Below, one piece after another: positions 25,206 to 38,770 of a stretch of 64,000 bases of DNA. The stretch's first letter is position 1; each line of letters starts with the position of its first letter. Location: contig PTFA01000011.1 of assembly GCA_003342895.1 (NCBI GenBank), positions 7,403,081 through 7,467,080 of the forward strand. The letters are read 5' to 3'. The position numbers and the translations under genes were made by a program. Source of the stretch: Casuarius casuarius. Lineage: Eukaryota > Chordata > Aves > Casuariiformes > Casuariidae. The notes beneath the pieces are model-generated. The model saw nothing but the letters and a program-made list of their open reading frames with translations. It did not search any database and was not told the origin of the DNA.

Positions 25206-26882
25206 AGATGCAGCTTTTTCCTGTGACGGGGAAAAAGTGGAACCTTGGCAATAAGATATAGTATTCCCCTAAGATGCTCATGAGTCAGATGATAAATAGG
25301 ATAAATGTTATCTCAAAACACCTGAACAGGTTTTCTTAAGGTTAGCTGTTAAAATGAGGGGAGATGGGGAAAACAAACCAGTCTCCCCCTTTCCACTTTT
25401 GATATTTTAGTCTCTCCAATACCTATATTAGAAGAAATGAAGAGAAATTTAACAGACTTGCATAGCTGAGAGAATTTTGTTTTCTTTTTCTTTGGACCCA
25501 AGCTTTATTTTAACAGTGATGTTGCTGTAAGTGTTTGTGTTCATTGAAAGATGAGAGGATTTGGTTATAGAGGGTGTACGTTACTGGGCATTTTGCTTCA
25601 GATCCTTTTCCCTTTTGGTGCCTGCAGAAGTGGCCTTTCCATATGGACAACAAATACCATCCTCAAAGCCTCTCCTGTTTGCTTTCATGTTTTGAATAAA
25701 TTAGCATTAACACTGGGCCAAGACTGTGGAAATAAGATGTGACACAGAAGCTAGTGTGGACAAAAAGAATCTGAAAGATGAATAGCTACGAAAATCAGCA
25801 CTGTAAGCAAAGAGTAAAATGATTGATTTCAGTGTTGACACCACAGATTATTTTAAAATAATCAAATTGACTGTTCTGTAAGCTGCAATAACCACACCTT
25901 TTGGAAGAAAGTGTGAGAATGGGCATAGAAATTTCCTGATATTTTACAGCCACCTTGGAGTGCAGCACCATATTGATTAAATGAGGGCATCTTGTATGCT
26001 GCTCTGTTGTCTGGCATTTTTTAATTGGCTCACTAGATGAGTCAACCAGTGGTGATAGCAGTTGCAGCTCAAGGAGGGTTTTGTTTGTCATGGTTACCAG
26101 AGACATAGAAAATTTCTTTTGGGTAAGAACTGTTTAGTTTCGCACTTTTCCTTAGCTTTGCACTGACTGAAAGATTCTAGGCCTTTTTTTTTCTATGATA
26201 TATGTATTTCTACTATTAAAAAGTTTTAGGTCTTTTGGTCTTCATAATACAAAATGAGTGGGTTTTTTTTTTTCTTAATGATGAAAGTATGAGGAAATGT
26301 TCTTCACCTAAAACGTTAACATCTGAAATGGCTACTGAGTTAATACTGTCTTATTCCTTCACTGTGAAGTTTACTTTATATTGGCGAGTATCTGCTTTTT
26401 GGATAGCCATTATAGTAATTCATATTGGATGGTTTAATCCTGCCTCTATGGAAAGTCAGCAAATCCCTACATTTCTATTGTAAGGTTTTAAACATGACTG
26501 TCTATAAAGCATGGATTTAAAGTAATGCTGTGTTACAAATTATGAATATGATAAAAAAAAAAAAAAACAGTTGAGACCCTGCTCCAAATGTTTATCATTA
26601 CCCCTATTTCACCGTGAAAGATCAGAGGAGGGAAAAAGGATACTGCTGTCGAAGTACTATTCTTTTATCAAATGCACTATTTCAAGATGGGTATATATGT
26701 GCCAGCGGAAGTACCAAGACTAGGAAGTCATTGTTTCAAGTAAGTCTGAAGAAAACACCTAATTTTGATATTTTAGTTTTACAGCCCTGTTGGTCTGTTA
26801 ATGAAGGTGAGGTGAATGGATATGGGTTACGAATTGAAATGGCCTTTGGCATGGTTCTCTATAAGCCTTCCCAAGCACATAA

Positions 26883-26922
26883 GCGTGTGTGTGTGTGTGT
26901 GTGCGCGCGCATGCATGTGTGT
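26883..26922. repeat. (GT)n/(GC)n alternating purine-pyrimidine tract, 40 bp
   Basis: A GT dinucleotide run passes into GCGCGCGC, then ATGCATGTGTGT, keeping strict purine-pyrimidine alternation for 40 bp. This is a classic Z-DNA-prone composition and a polymorphic microsatellite. It also explains the Val-Cys repeats in the long open frame that spans it (26614-27105), which I do not regard as a gene. Confidence 0.92.
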
Positions 26923-29900
26923 TCCCTTTCCTCAAGAGTGCTGGGAGCAAAAAATGTACCCAAGCTGCCTGTTTTTGTCCTCTGTACTTGCCGGGAGTGT
27001 TTTGTATCATACCTGGCCTGTAGTAAGGGTCTTGATCTATACGACTTCCAGTTACTCCTGACTCATCCCCTGAAATTGTGTGGATCTCGTTGCTACTGTA
27101 TTTAATATTTAGTTTTTTTGCCACAAAGGTAATGGTTGTACTTTTCATGGCATACCTGCATACGATTTTAACTTTGTAATACCTCTTCAGTGTAAACGTT
27201 AATGCGGGAAACTAGACAAATCTGAAAAGATTTTGCAGTGATTCATCAAGCTGGGAAGATTTGAAAAGTGTACTGACGGAATTCAGCCTCTTTGTTTTGA
27301 CGTTTTCCCCTGGGCACTTGTTAATTCTTTTTACATGTCCAGAATTTTACAAGTTCTGTCTCATCTTTGAAATGTTGTTTTGAAATGATGGTTCTTGTGT
27401 GTCCAGTTTGGCTATAATCTGTATTTATCATCAATGTGACATGATGTTCAGAATTCAGGGGGGATCACTAAATGCTACAGTCAGTATAATGTTTACCTCA
27501 TGTTTTTTAACACTTGTACGGTGTTAGTAAGCAATGTGAATCTTTGAAATTGCTTGAATAGAAAAATAAATTTCCTCTCATTTTCTGTGTGTAAACTAAT
27601 TCTGGGGATTCAGTTTGGAAGATAAAATATCTACCAAGCATCAGTAATCCAGAAATGAAGGTAAAGATTCTGTGAAAGGAAAAACCTTAAAATTTTTGAA
27701 AAACTGGATCATAAGCATGCACTTAGCTATCGTTTTTTCCTATAAAATAGCAACAAGGTACAGAACAACACTTCTGCTTTGTTTTACAAGACCTTCTGTG
27801 ACAAATGGCTTTCTTCTGTGGCCAGATGCATTTCCTCTCCTGAGATGAGATTTGAGAATAGTTCACAGCACAAGTAATTGATCCATTTCAGAAGCTCATG
27901 TTTTTTCCTGTGAACTTTGAACAAACTACAATTCTCTGTTTGATCATTTCAAGAGATGGCTTTAAAAGATTGACACTGAACACGTTTCAGAATATCACTT
28001 AAAAATGGTTATGGAGAGCATTAGCTCTTAAATCTTCATGATTTCTGCAATGATGATGCAGGAGCAATACCCGAGTTAACTTGCTGTGTATCACAAATGG
28101 TGTGCTTGTGGAGAATGGAAGAAGCATTTAGACAAAATGCATGTAGTGCTGCATTACTTGTTAAAAACTTGCCCCATTTAAAAAGAAAAAAAAGTTCCCC
28201 TCCCCCCCAAATTACTGTTGCAATGTTTTAAATCTTTATCAACAGTTTGCTTAATATGCTGGTGAAACTGATTCCTTCCTTCAGCCTTCTGTCCTCCAAG
28301 AGAAATTCTGTTTTGCTTGTACACGTAAGCTTGACCACAGGCATTGCAAGGTGGGCGAGAAGAGCAATCTCTTCAGAGTAATGTAGTAAGCATGATCATT
28401 TAGCATATTAAATGTAGTGATCTCTTTTTATATATGTTTCTTTAAACTTTGAATTTATTGAAAGACAAAAATTGAAACAGTACATTTAGCATTCCTATAA
28501 CAAGACTACAGAGTTTTCAACATGTGCATTACTGCCAGAGTAATTTCTGAGAGACATTANATCTATCACTGTCTCTTGAAAGTCCATTTTCACCCCTCCT
28601 AACCAATTAACCACTCTCATCTTGAATTTGTTTGCTGCTTATTTCTTAAGCAGCTGGGCAGAGGAGAGTGAGACTGATAGGTTTGTTGGTCTATTGCTAT
28701 GGAGAAGTTGGTGAGGAAGAGCAATAGGCAATGTTCTTGCCTGTGGCACAAGGTTATTTGAAGCATATTGCAGCCTTTCTCTCTTACGTTCAGAGACTGC
28801 AGTTCTTCTCTATGACCTGCTGTTCTCCTTTAATAAATGGATCATCTCCTTCCTCTCCAGCTTTCAAAGATTTATATGACTGACTTTTGTTTAAAGATGA
28901 ATGCCTCCACTCCCTCCTGAATGTGGGAAATATCGCATCCAGCCAAGGTGTTCTTAAAGCTGTTAAAAAGTATTTAAACAGAGTATGGGAGGGGGAGGGG
29001 AGAAGAAGGATTCATTTTAAATAGAAAGCTTATTCTGAAACATCTTTTTTTATTTTAAGCTTGTGAAACTTGAGTTTGATCTTTTTTAACGTTACAACAG
29101 ACACAGCTACACAGAGCCTATAAAAAAAGGTTCTTGGGTAAGCTGCAGTAGAACTCGTTAAAAGTAATACATGTGACATGCAGCAATTTTGAAGCAGCTT
29201 ATGTATGGCAGAGAAATTGGAAGGTGCAAATAGCATTATGCTTTTTTATAATGCAATTGATGTATTTTAAAGCATAAAAGTTTAAAAAAAAAAAAAATCA
29301 AAACATTTGTTCGAGGAGAACCCTTCAATAATAGAATAATTTTGCCTTTGCCAAATGTCAGTTGTTGAACTTTTGAGGCCATTTTAGTGACTTGTTCTGT
29401 CATTGTGTATTTAACCTTTATTTTATTTATTTATATAAACATATCCTTCTGTGATTGCACTTGTTTAAAATTTAAGTCAATCAACTGGGTGTGCATGTGC
29501 GTATATAAGTAATATACTTAATATTTGGAAATATGACAAAATGTTCTCCCTCAAGCACTATAAATGAAACCGATTATCAGGGTAGAAGACATTTATAGTG
29601 CACTTTTTGAGGTTTGTACCCATGAGCAACTTTTAAAGGAACTATGCAGGTGGATGGGCAGAAGACTTTATAAGTATATTTGGTATTGTATGTCCTGAGG
29701 CTTTTTTGACTCTCGCTGTTTTTAGAGGTGATCATCAGTCCTCATAGTAAAAGCTGTTGGGAGATTAACCTTAGAAGGAGTCGTAATATTGTAAATTTTA
29801 ATTATAAGTAATCCTACTTCAATTGAGCTGACCAGTAAATAGACATTTTTTACCTTATACTGTGAACTAATTAAGGGCCATTTCTGAAACAGAACTTTAA

Positions 29901-31235
29901 AATGAAGCTGAAAGCAGTGTCTAAGTCTCGATGCTTTAAACAGAATGGCTTTTTTTATTTAGCTAAGCTGTTTGTTACTTTACTGTTGTTTTTGTCTTTC
30001 CTTTCCCTTTTCAATACCTTCACACAAGTGGTTGTTTTTTTGTTTGTTTGTCTCCCCCCCCCCAGGTGATCAGAAGAGAACATATAGTTATGGGTGCATT
30101 TAGAAATAGTACTGTACCTCCAGTGTGTTTGTCTTCAAAATATAGTAAATATAATGTGGCAGACAAGTGGCTAGTGTTTTGCTGGGATTCTTTTCAGTTT
30201 TTATACTTTTTAAAAAAACTCCTTTCCNTTTATAGAGAACATAAATACAGTTCTACTTTTCATTGGGGATGTCTAATTTAAAGAAATGAACAAAAAAAAC
30301 CCCCAACTTCCGTCTAGGATGAATAAACTTTTCAGTGGAATTGTGAAGCTCTAGCCATGCTTCTTCATGTAGTTGCTCACATTTTAGGACACAAAGTTGG
30401 CCCTCCTAATTTATCCTGTGCACCTTATGCATTTTAGAATTGATGGGACTCCTCAGAGAAATCAAGGCAAAATCTGTCAACAGACTCCAAGCTGTTAATA
30501 GTAAATTTTTGTTAGACATTTATGACATTTCTAGTCTTAAAAGGAGAAAGTAAATACTGAATAAGTACCAAATAAGTATTTCCAGAAGGTGGTAATTTTT
30601 TCAAATACTTCTGGTGTTAGGGGACTGCGTATATTCTCGCTGATGGTCTTTCTAGGCAGAGGTTAAGGAACTGCTTTCTGCAAGTGTCAAATTATTTCTT
30701 CCGTTCTTGTTAGTGTATTGTAAACTTTTCAGTGTCCTGAGACTGACTATTAAAGTTAGCTGTGGTAGATGTACTGGACCTATACAATTTTCCCTATGAG
30801 GCCTACGTCCAATATTAATAAAGTCTGAGGAAAAAGTGCTAGTGAGAGAGTGATGTGAAGTTCTTCTGTTGTGTATTAATACTATGATTTCTTGGGTATC
30901 AATGAGGAGTTATAGTCTGAGACTTAAAGTACAAATTGTTCCCCTAAAGTAGGGAAAATGGAAAATAGAGTTATATGAAGATTGTAACTTTGCAGTCATG
31001 GAAAAATTGTATGGTTTGTGCTTGATATTTTTCTTTTAATTCTGAAAAGGACAGTGAATTTGATAATGTAGTCCAAGGATACAGTGTTACAGTATGTCTC
31101 ACTTAATATGTTCTTATGTTCTTACGTTTGCCAATTTTAAATACAAGAAGGACGCTTGCTAAACTTCTCCTTCCCTGCCCCTGCAAACATTCTTAAATAC
31201 CTCCTCTCAAAAACACTATTTATTTTCTTTGAAAG

Positions 31236-31405
31236 GTATTCTCTGTTTTATAAACGCTTGAAGAACATTGAGGAAAATGAAGGAGGCCTTGACAAATTTT
31301 CGAAAAGTTACAAAACCTTTGGAGTTAACCAATTTGTGGATGGTGGAGTATATTGCAAAGAGTGGGCACCAGGAGCTGAAGCAGTGTTTCTCACAGGTGA
31401 CTTCA
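31236..31405 (+). CDS. GBE1: GBE1 exon 2 (partial CDS, codons 48-105): start of CBM48 region
   Basis: The exon begins after TTCTTTGAAAG with G, completing codon Arg48 (AG|G, phase 2), and ends in the first base of Asn105 before GTAAGT (phase 1). Its 170 nt equal the human exon (c.144-313). The protein reads [17 protein letters not shown], then [16 protein letters not shown], then [19 protein letters not shown] and TGDF. The stretch [16 protein letters not shown] is the hallmark of the N-terminal CBM48 module of branching enzymes, which packs on the barrel and helps bind glucan. Compared with human, changes are conservative and there is no length change. The acceptor has AAG rather than CAG or TAG, a rarer but functional form. 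The frame stays open upstream into the intron, so an unspliced read would look longer than the exon is. Confidence 0.98.
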
Positions 31406-34400
31406 GTAAGTATTTTCAAGAATATTTATTCTCTTCTATAATAAATCTTAGATCAATATCCTCTCCACTTAAAGACAGTTTTATAACAATAGTAAAATTC
31501 TGACAGTAAAAGTGTATGTCATAGAGGTTGCTGGTGTAATGGCAGTTAGTAACTTAAACTGATTGCTTTTTACTCAGCGTTACACTGGGCTAAGGACACG
31601 TTTCTATTTTATGGTCAGTATTGTGTTTGCATCTTACATACACACATAAAGAGGTGACCTCTTTCAAGGGTCTAGCCTGACTGCACTGCAACCTTAGATT
31701 TAACATGTCTAAATTATCTGAGGTTCTTCGTAAAGCTGTACAGTTAGGCTTCTATAAAACCCTATGCAGGAATGAGGAAGAAGAAAACAGAATAATTTGA
31801 TGCATCTTCCTTGGTGGCTGACCTAACAGTAGTGTTGTCAAAGACCAAGGCCCTTCGGGATTCCCACTAATCAAGAGAGTGTAGGTGAAGAAAGTCCTTC
31901 TGGAAAATGATAGCTGAAAATCGTAGACGAACATACCCAAGAAAGAGTAGGTGGTGGTCTGTTTTGAGTGAAGAAGATGGAATGATGTTAACAGAAGAGG
32001 AAGGTAGTAGGATTGTGCTGAGGAACTGTGCTGCTTTCTCTGAGACTGAGGAATACATTCCCTCACTTATTTAGAACTTGAGATGAAAAATGTGAATTTG
32101 CTGGTCATTCGCAAAGTTTACTACGCTCAGAAATAAGTTGTTTTCTGGAAACTCTTAAAAGCAAGTCAGATAGACTTGTATTTTTAAGTCTTGTAATGCT
32201 AATTCCACTTTCTCTCCTCTCCTTCACTTCTGTACTTTATCCCTTCTTCAGGGTTAGGTGTTATTCCATCACAATACTAGGAATTTTGTCACTGTCTCTT
32301 GCTGGACCAGGATTCTGTTTGTGAAATGGTAGTGGACTTTGTTCATTTAACTATGTCTCAGAAGTGTGCCATGTTATTTTTCCAACTCTTTCTTTTGCTG
32401 AAATACTAAGCTGGTGAGTGCTTTGGGAAAAATATATAAAAATTTATATGCATTCCAGACTTGAGGCAGTCCACAACTACTTCTTAAATTAAAAGGTAAT
32501 ATTGCTGAGTCTTTCTTCATCCTCACTTCTATATGAGCAAACTGTTAAAAGGGGCAAACCCAGCAATTGCAGAAGAAACAATTGTGAACTTGGAACTCTT
32601 AAGTGCCTATATAATTTTAAAATGGTAAGACTTTTTACATGTGCCATTCACTATAGTGAATCTGATGGTTCTCCTTAAAGGACTATGGTTAAACTTCTGT
32701 AAAAACGTGTGCAATAATAAAGAAATAAATGGACTACCCTGACAGTTTTATTCAGACCTATTGTTAAGATTCTTTTTTTCAGAGGTGCTTTTCAGCACTC
32801 TGTTTAGTGCTGTTTTTCTACAGTCCCAAGATCACTATGCTTAAAAATAAAATAAGCAAAAAAAAAAAGCATTAAATGTTCACATTACACTTTTTGATTC
32901 CCAAACATCAGAATCATAAGCTGATGGCATCTGTTTTAACTGTTGTTATTTTATTTTCTTTGAGAGCTAGATGGGAGTGCCTGTGTTCACTGTGATAATC
33001 TGAGTATTTAGGCAATGATTTCCCCCAACCCCCTTGAAAAATCTCTTCTGAAATTTTATTTTTAAATGCAGAAGACAAGCAAAACAGCACTATTTTCAGC
33101 TATGGTCCTGTTTAGTATGATTAACCTAATGGATGGCAGACTAGCTTTCATTCAAATGCTGCTTGTCTTTCTGTTGGAATAGGTGGTGCTGAAGTAGGTT
33201 GGTATCGTGGTTGAATTTTACTATGGGAATCAGATGTATCCTCTGACTCCAAAACTGACTAATGAATCATCAGTACCTACTGCTAGTTTGTAGCAATGCC
33301 ATCTATCAACACTGATTCCACGACAACTAGATGAGGATATTTTAATAGCTGAATTTTAATTGTATGAACACAGAAAATACTTTTTTCCTCCACTCCTCCC
33401 CCTGTAATTCCTTCCCTCCCATCCTTCATCCCATCAGTTACATCCTAGGGTTCTTTTATGTGATGAGTATAATAGTCTTTGGATTAAATTACTCAGCACA
33501 GTCCAAGAATAGAATACATTTGTTTTAAATATATATTTTAATAAATGTCCATTGTTAAAACTGAGTTTTAACAAAATTAATGCCTAAAATTTTAGAAAGA
33601 GGACATAACTTGCAAATTGACTTTTTAGGGGGGAAAAAAGTACACTTGTACCAGAATATGATAGTTAAAAGCTGTAATGGTTTTCCAAAAACTATATATT
33701 ATTTAAAAATATTTCATATATCACATAATATGAAGCAGAAATTTAGGACAAATATCTTAGAATAGTTCCATCTAGACACTAATGAAATGTGGCAGTAAGA
33801 AGTCAAAAAACTAAAAAGAAATTCTCTTTAATGTGGAAAAAATACATTTGTCCTATATATCATATTCATCATCAGTCACAGTGAAGTATTCATTCCCAAA
33901 GGAGAAGATAATGGACTCGGAAAGCCTAGAGGAATGGAAGATTGTCATTCAATTCAGATGAGCTTTAATAACATTCTGATGAGAAACTGAGTTCTAAAAC
34001 CTTAAGATTTAGAATTAAGTTGCTACAGATATGTTTAATTAAAACTGAATCCGTTTAACCTTTCTTTAAGTTTTCAAGCAGGTTAAAATCTCAAGCTAAT
34101 TTTATGGTTATTCTGTGTTTAAATTGAATATCAAGATTGCATTTATTTATTTTTTTGGAAAACGTAACTTTATAAAGAGAACCGTAACTGAACCGCTCGT
34201 GGTGGTAGTGGGGGAGACATTCTATACAAAAAGAAACCTGGAACTTAAATGACAGCAACTTTTCAGTTTTAAATTGAAATAGAATAGTATAATCTCAAAT
34301 GTTGCTTCATGCTTTATTTTTAACTACTTTTTGTGGAAAGTTGGCTAGAAGTGTTACTCAGTGGTTTACTTAATCCGGTATTGTCTGAGAGACAAAAGTT

Positions 34401-37400
34401 ACTTTACCAAGCCAGACTATCTTCTTTTAGGTTTTCAGTTTGCTTGCAAGACACAAAATATTAATTCTATTTAAGTTGATAAGGTAATGACATTTGAGGA
34501 TTAAAAACTAATAAAAATGATAATGACAGGCATAGGCTGTATTACAAGGAACTGAAATTTCTTTCAGAATTTATTATTAAGCTTAATAGTTCATAATAAC
34601 TTATGAAGTGTGCTTAAGATAAACATTCATAATTTCTTTATGCAGTTATACACATGTAAAGCCTCAGTCTTAGCTGTTTGGGGGGGTAAATTTCTTTTAG
34701 ATTTATCATAGGGGACAAAAAAAGATTTGCTATCAAGATATTTTGGCCCCATTTATGTTATTTTGGGGCATTGTTTTGAGACATTCGTAATGGATGAGAA
34801 CTCCCATTTGCAGAGTAATTCTTAGCATCACTGTGCCTTCTGGAAAAAGGCTAGAATCTAGTGATAGCGCACATGACCTGTATTTTCTTTGGTAAAGAAA
34901 AAAGTGACTTCAAGAAAATCCCAATACTTTCAGAATTCTTTTTGTCTCCTCTTTCAAACTTACAATATCCTTTTCTTTCCAATTATATCTGTTGGTATTC
35001 TGGTACGTTGTTTTACTCTCAATCTAAAAAGATACTTAAAGTATTAAATGAACATCCAAAAACATTAAGATTTGTCAATCAGTACTTTTAGCGGGTCAGT
35101 AAATCAAGTGTATGAGGCAATTAGTCAGCTGAACTTCTGATACTAGAGGCAGTATCAACGTTATAGCTACCTTAAAAGCTCTGAGTGATAACACACTGAA
35201 TATTTGATTCGCTTATTTTATTGCTGAGGAACCCAGTGACTACTGGCAATTTATTGCTATTTTAGAATCAACTATTAAAAAGGGTTCAGTTTATTTAAAA
35301 AGTAGTTGAAGTCCAAGTTTTGAGTGTAACCTACTGACTTTATGTTGGGGGAATTAGAATATTCAAAGTTCTGTTTGGCTCTGCAGGGACTCAGTATGTT
35401 GTCTGTAAACAAGAAAAAAGTTAGTGGCTTTGAGTTGTTTCAAAGAGTAAGTGTGCATATGCTAAACTCAGTATTTGCTATAATATTTTGTCAAGCTCAT
35501 GGCTTCTGTTTTTAGTCTACTTTTTTTCTTTTTTCCACTTTTCCCTCCCTCCCAGCTAATATTAGATCTAAAGATCTGGGTCATTTTAGAATATCTAGTT
35601 GTGTGGCTTCTGCCTGATTTTTGCAGTGGTGGAGGGGAGGTGTCTGTGGTTGGAGGGTGGGGAGAGTTTAGGCTGTTTTCTACTGTGATAGTTTTCTTCA
35701 GGGTGAAGAAAGAGGAACTTAAGCCTCATAACTTGGATAGCTGAAAGGTGTGACTAATATTTTTTTGATATATTGGAATGATTTGTTTTCAGAACTTAAA
35801 ATCTTGCCTACATGTGATCTAGGTATTACAAAGTATGATACTGAATATCTTATTCCTTTCATCAAAGCTTTGTGAAATACCTAGATTTCGTGAGTTAAAG
35901 ATAAATAGTGTTATAATTCTGTGGTTGCAGACAACTGAAGGCAGTAGACTGAAATGTAAGCTGCTATTAATATCCACGGAAACATCAAATCTGAGAAGTA
36001 ATGACATTTGTTTTTATGTCAGTATTTGAGCTTTCTCTGTTTAATCACTTCTTAAGCGGATTATGTTAATGACCCTGCTATTGAGCAGTTGGAAATCATA
36101 CAGTGTAGAAAGAGGAAGACCTAATTGGCCACTACGTGTAACCTATACAGTCCACTGAGAATCAGTCTCTCCATTTGTGTTTTGTGTCTATCTTCTGACT
36201 TCATATTCCATCCAGATGGATTTTGATGCCCTTTTCCTGGTCTGAACTGGAATTTGATCTTTTCCTCAAAGAAGCTCTGTGAATGCTTGTTAGACTCTGT
36301 ATTCTGAAAACTAAGCAGTAAAACCAAGAGAAGCCTGAGCCACTCCTTTGTAGGAGGCTTTCTATTTTAGGGTATTTTAACTGTGTACACCTCTTCTCTG
36401 CCTAATTCAAAGCATTATTTTCTGTTAGAACCTTCATCAATGACTTTCTGTCTGGGGGATAAGAAATAAGTATTGGTTTTGAGTAAGATCGTCTGGGATA
36501 AATGGGCATTGCTTTGTGTTCATTGTTCAGTCAAGAACCATAAACACCAAGTAATGGAGGACCATGGCTGAGAAGAGGAAAGATCAACAGGAGCACACAG
36601 TATTGCTCGTAGGTGGAGGCAGAGGCATATGCAACATGGCCAGAAATGGTCAAGCTGCCCGTGGAAAGCAGACATGCTTTGATGGATGCAGCCATTGGGT
36701 GGCAAACAGATGGGGGCAGCCATTCCCCCCCTAAAGAAGGGAGGGGGAGAGGTGATTGTAGGAGTCCAAGGGAATCTGTAACAGAGGTCATGAGAAATTC
36801 ATTGGAAGAATGTAGGAATTCAGTAATCTTGGCATATGTAGTGTACTCGAATTCAGGCAAATTTCCCCAAGTAAGTTTTTATAGAGACTGTCCCAGTCTA
36901 AGACATTTGCTGTAGGTTTTTAATATGCTCCAAGTAATCAGCTGGAGTATTTGGTTCAGTTAGTGTACTGTAGTCAAGAGATACAGCTCAGTTAGGAGAA
37001 GTTCTATGAAAATCAATGAAAAAGATCAGATACCTATAAAATTTACCATACCTGGAGAGGGGAGGAGGAAGCAGAGAATTAAAGGATTTGGTAGTATTTC
37101 CCTTAAGGAAAGAATGACTTTTAACGGTCATAAACACTTACAGGCATTGTCTGTATCTTCCTGCATCTTCTTAGGATGTTTGCTTTTCCTTTCAGTTTGT
37201 TCCGTTTTCCCATATTGCCTGAATTCTTTAACTTCCAACATTTTAGCTGTTAATAATAAAAATAAAAAGTTTCAACTCCTTAGCATGTTTGTGGGGTTTT
37301 TTTCTTGTGCTTTTTTGTTTAAAAGGTGCAGTGCTATTTGTAGGTGCTGTTCCTGGATGTTTAACATATGGTGAGAACCATATGTTGGTGATTGAAGTTT

Positions 37401-37890
37401 AGGTACTGTTGCTGATGTTAACTCTCTAAGCATATGCTCCAGGTAAAGGTCCTGCTTTTGATAAAAATACAGTGGAATTGTCCAGATCCAGGCATAAGTT
37501 CTTCCAAATGTCTTCAGTTCTTGCAGTATGCTTCCAGGGTCTGTTCTTTCTGAGTACCCCTGAGTTGTCATTCATTTAGTTTTAACTGTATCAGTGGCAC
37601 TTGGATTATGCAAAGATGTAAAGGAACATGTAATTTATATGGTTTATGCATAATAGATTCCCCTACTTTTTACCTCCAACCCAATTTCTACATCTTTCAG
37701 TACCCTCAACGCTTTGAGAGCCTTCATGGGCCCTTAAGGGACTGATGTCCTTCTGTGTTTCTCTTTCTTTCTGATATCTGAGAGATTTTGGCCATTCATA
37801 ACTTACAGTACCTTGGTATGACTTTCTTTTTTAACCCGCATATCCTAATGATGTGTTCTTTGTCTTTTTACCACTCCCTGAAATAAAATG

Positions 37891-37926
<36 letters not shown>
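37891..37926. repeat. T16-A20 inverted homopolymer (perfect palindrome)
   Basis: Sixteen T are followed directly by twenty A. The pair is a perfect self-complementary palindrome of at least 32 bp that could form a hairpin with no loop sequence of its own. It may be natural, or two runs joined by slippage during sequencing. Confidence 0.9.
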
Positions 37927-38687
37927 GTTTTGCAGCTTGGGCCATACTTGTAAGAAGCTATTGCTGTAGTTACTGCCCCCGTAACATTTCTTCTGTGTTG
38001 ACAAGCCTCAGCAGACCTGCATTTTTTCATTATTCTTTATTATTGAAACTTTAGACTAAAATGAATGGATAAACCCCTCCCAATCTTTCTAATAATAAAA
38101 ACTATTTTGCTGTTAATCAAACAATTTATTAAATGTCTCTCTAATTTGAGTAATTTTTTCCTGCACTATCCAAATAGCCTAATAATGACAGCATTGCTAT
38201 AATACTGCGTTAATCGTATTTCAGTTTTTGAGTATGGGAAGTATTTTATTATAAAAATAATGCATCTTTCTTTAGATTTTGAAATTAATCTTCACTGTAA
38301 AATGAATAGGTACTAGAATATTTGTTTTATGTGCTTATATCTTCTTGTCACATTGTCTAGTCTTTTTTATTTGCGCCTTTCAGTTTTGTTCCTTAAAGAT
38401 TGGCATCTTTCTGGTTTAAGCAGCTATATAAGAGTAACTAGCAACTTTCTTTGAAAGCAGCCTAATCTTTCTCCACAGCTCGAGTCATCCATTTATTATT
38501 AGTGAATATTATCTTTCTTGCTTCACAGCAGATCATAGTTTTGATTAATGATGCTTATTGGAACATATATATGCAGATGAATATAGGTAACTTCTTTCCT
38601 ACTCCTCTGAAGTAGTCTTGCATTGCAGCAGGACCATCTTCTGCTTCCATGCAGGTGTGGTCTTGTGGTGCTATTCCTTAGTCTTAG

Positions 38688-38770
38688 TATGTCTTGGCTG
38701 GAAGAGACCTCTCGAGGTCATTTAGTCCAACTTTGTGCTTGAAGTGGGGGTGCTGCCAATCAGGTAAGCC
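38688..38770 (+). mobile_element. CR1 LINE 3' end fragment
   Basis: GGCTGGAAGAGACCTCTCGA followed by GGTCATTTAGTCCAAC and GCTTGAAGTGGGG matches the well-known avian CR1 3' block (GGTTGGAAGGGACCTCTGGAGATCATCTAGTCCAACCCCCTGCTCAAAGCAGGG). This is the clearest transposon remnant in the window. It is short, with no coding part, and is 5'-truncated as CR1 copies usually are. It supports an avian or reptile origin of the DNA. Confidence 0.85.

Larger units (their letters stand above)
1..31235 (+). other. GBE1: GBE1 intron 1, 3' portion
   Basis: No GBE1 coding sequence is visible here. Exon 2 begins in phase 2 at 31236, so exon 1 must lie further upstream, and I saw no GC-rich first-exon or CpG-island promoter in this stretch. 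The intron is AT-rich. It contains homopolymer runs, a GT/T-rich block and polypyrimidine tract near 4.8-5.0 kb, a CR1 relic near 14.4 kb, a C22 run at 21571-21592 and an alternating purine-pyrimidine tract at 26883-26922. Most open frames here are short and of random appearance. The exception is the splice-flanked set at 1375-3025, listed separately. The rest (for example 5.0-10 kb, 15.3-21.5 kb, 22-25 kb and 27-31 kb) shows nothing I can name. Confidence 0.85.

Noticed and set aside
26614..27105. Longest open frame in the window, 163 codons on the + strand
   Set aside because: It runs through the GT microsatellite (Val-Cys repeats), has no recognisable domain and lies within intron 1. Most likely chance.
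30048..30281. Strong acceptor-like C-tract plus CAG at 30065 followed by an open frame
   Set aside because: No good donor follows and the frame contains an N. Not enough to call an exon.
1..31235. Search for GBE1 exon 1 and a CpG-island promoter
   Set aside because: No open segment ending in AG|GT at phase 2 with the expected N-terminal sequence, and no CpG island, was found.
31156..31503. Open frame of 115 codons spanning GBE1 exon 2, starting at an intronic ATG
   Set aside because: Only 31236-31405 is exon. The flanks are open intron sequence and do not match GBE1.
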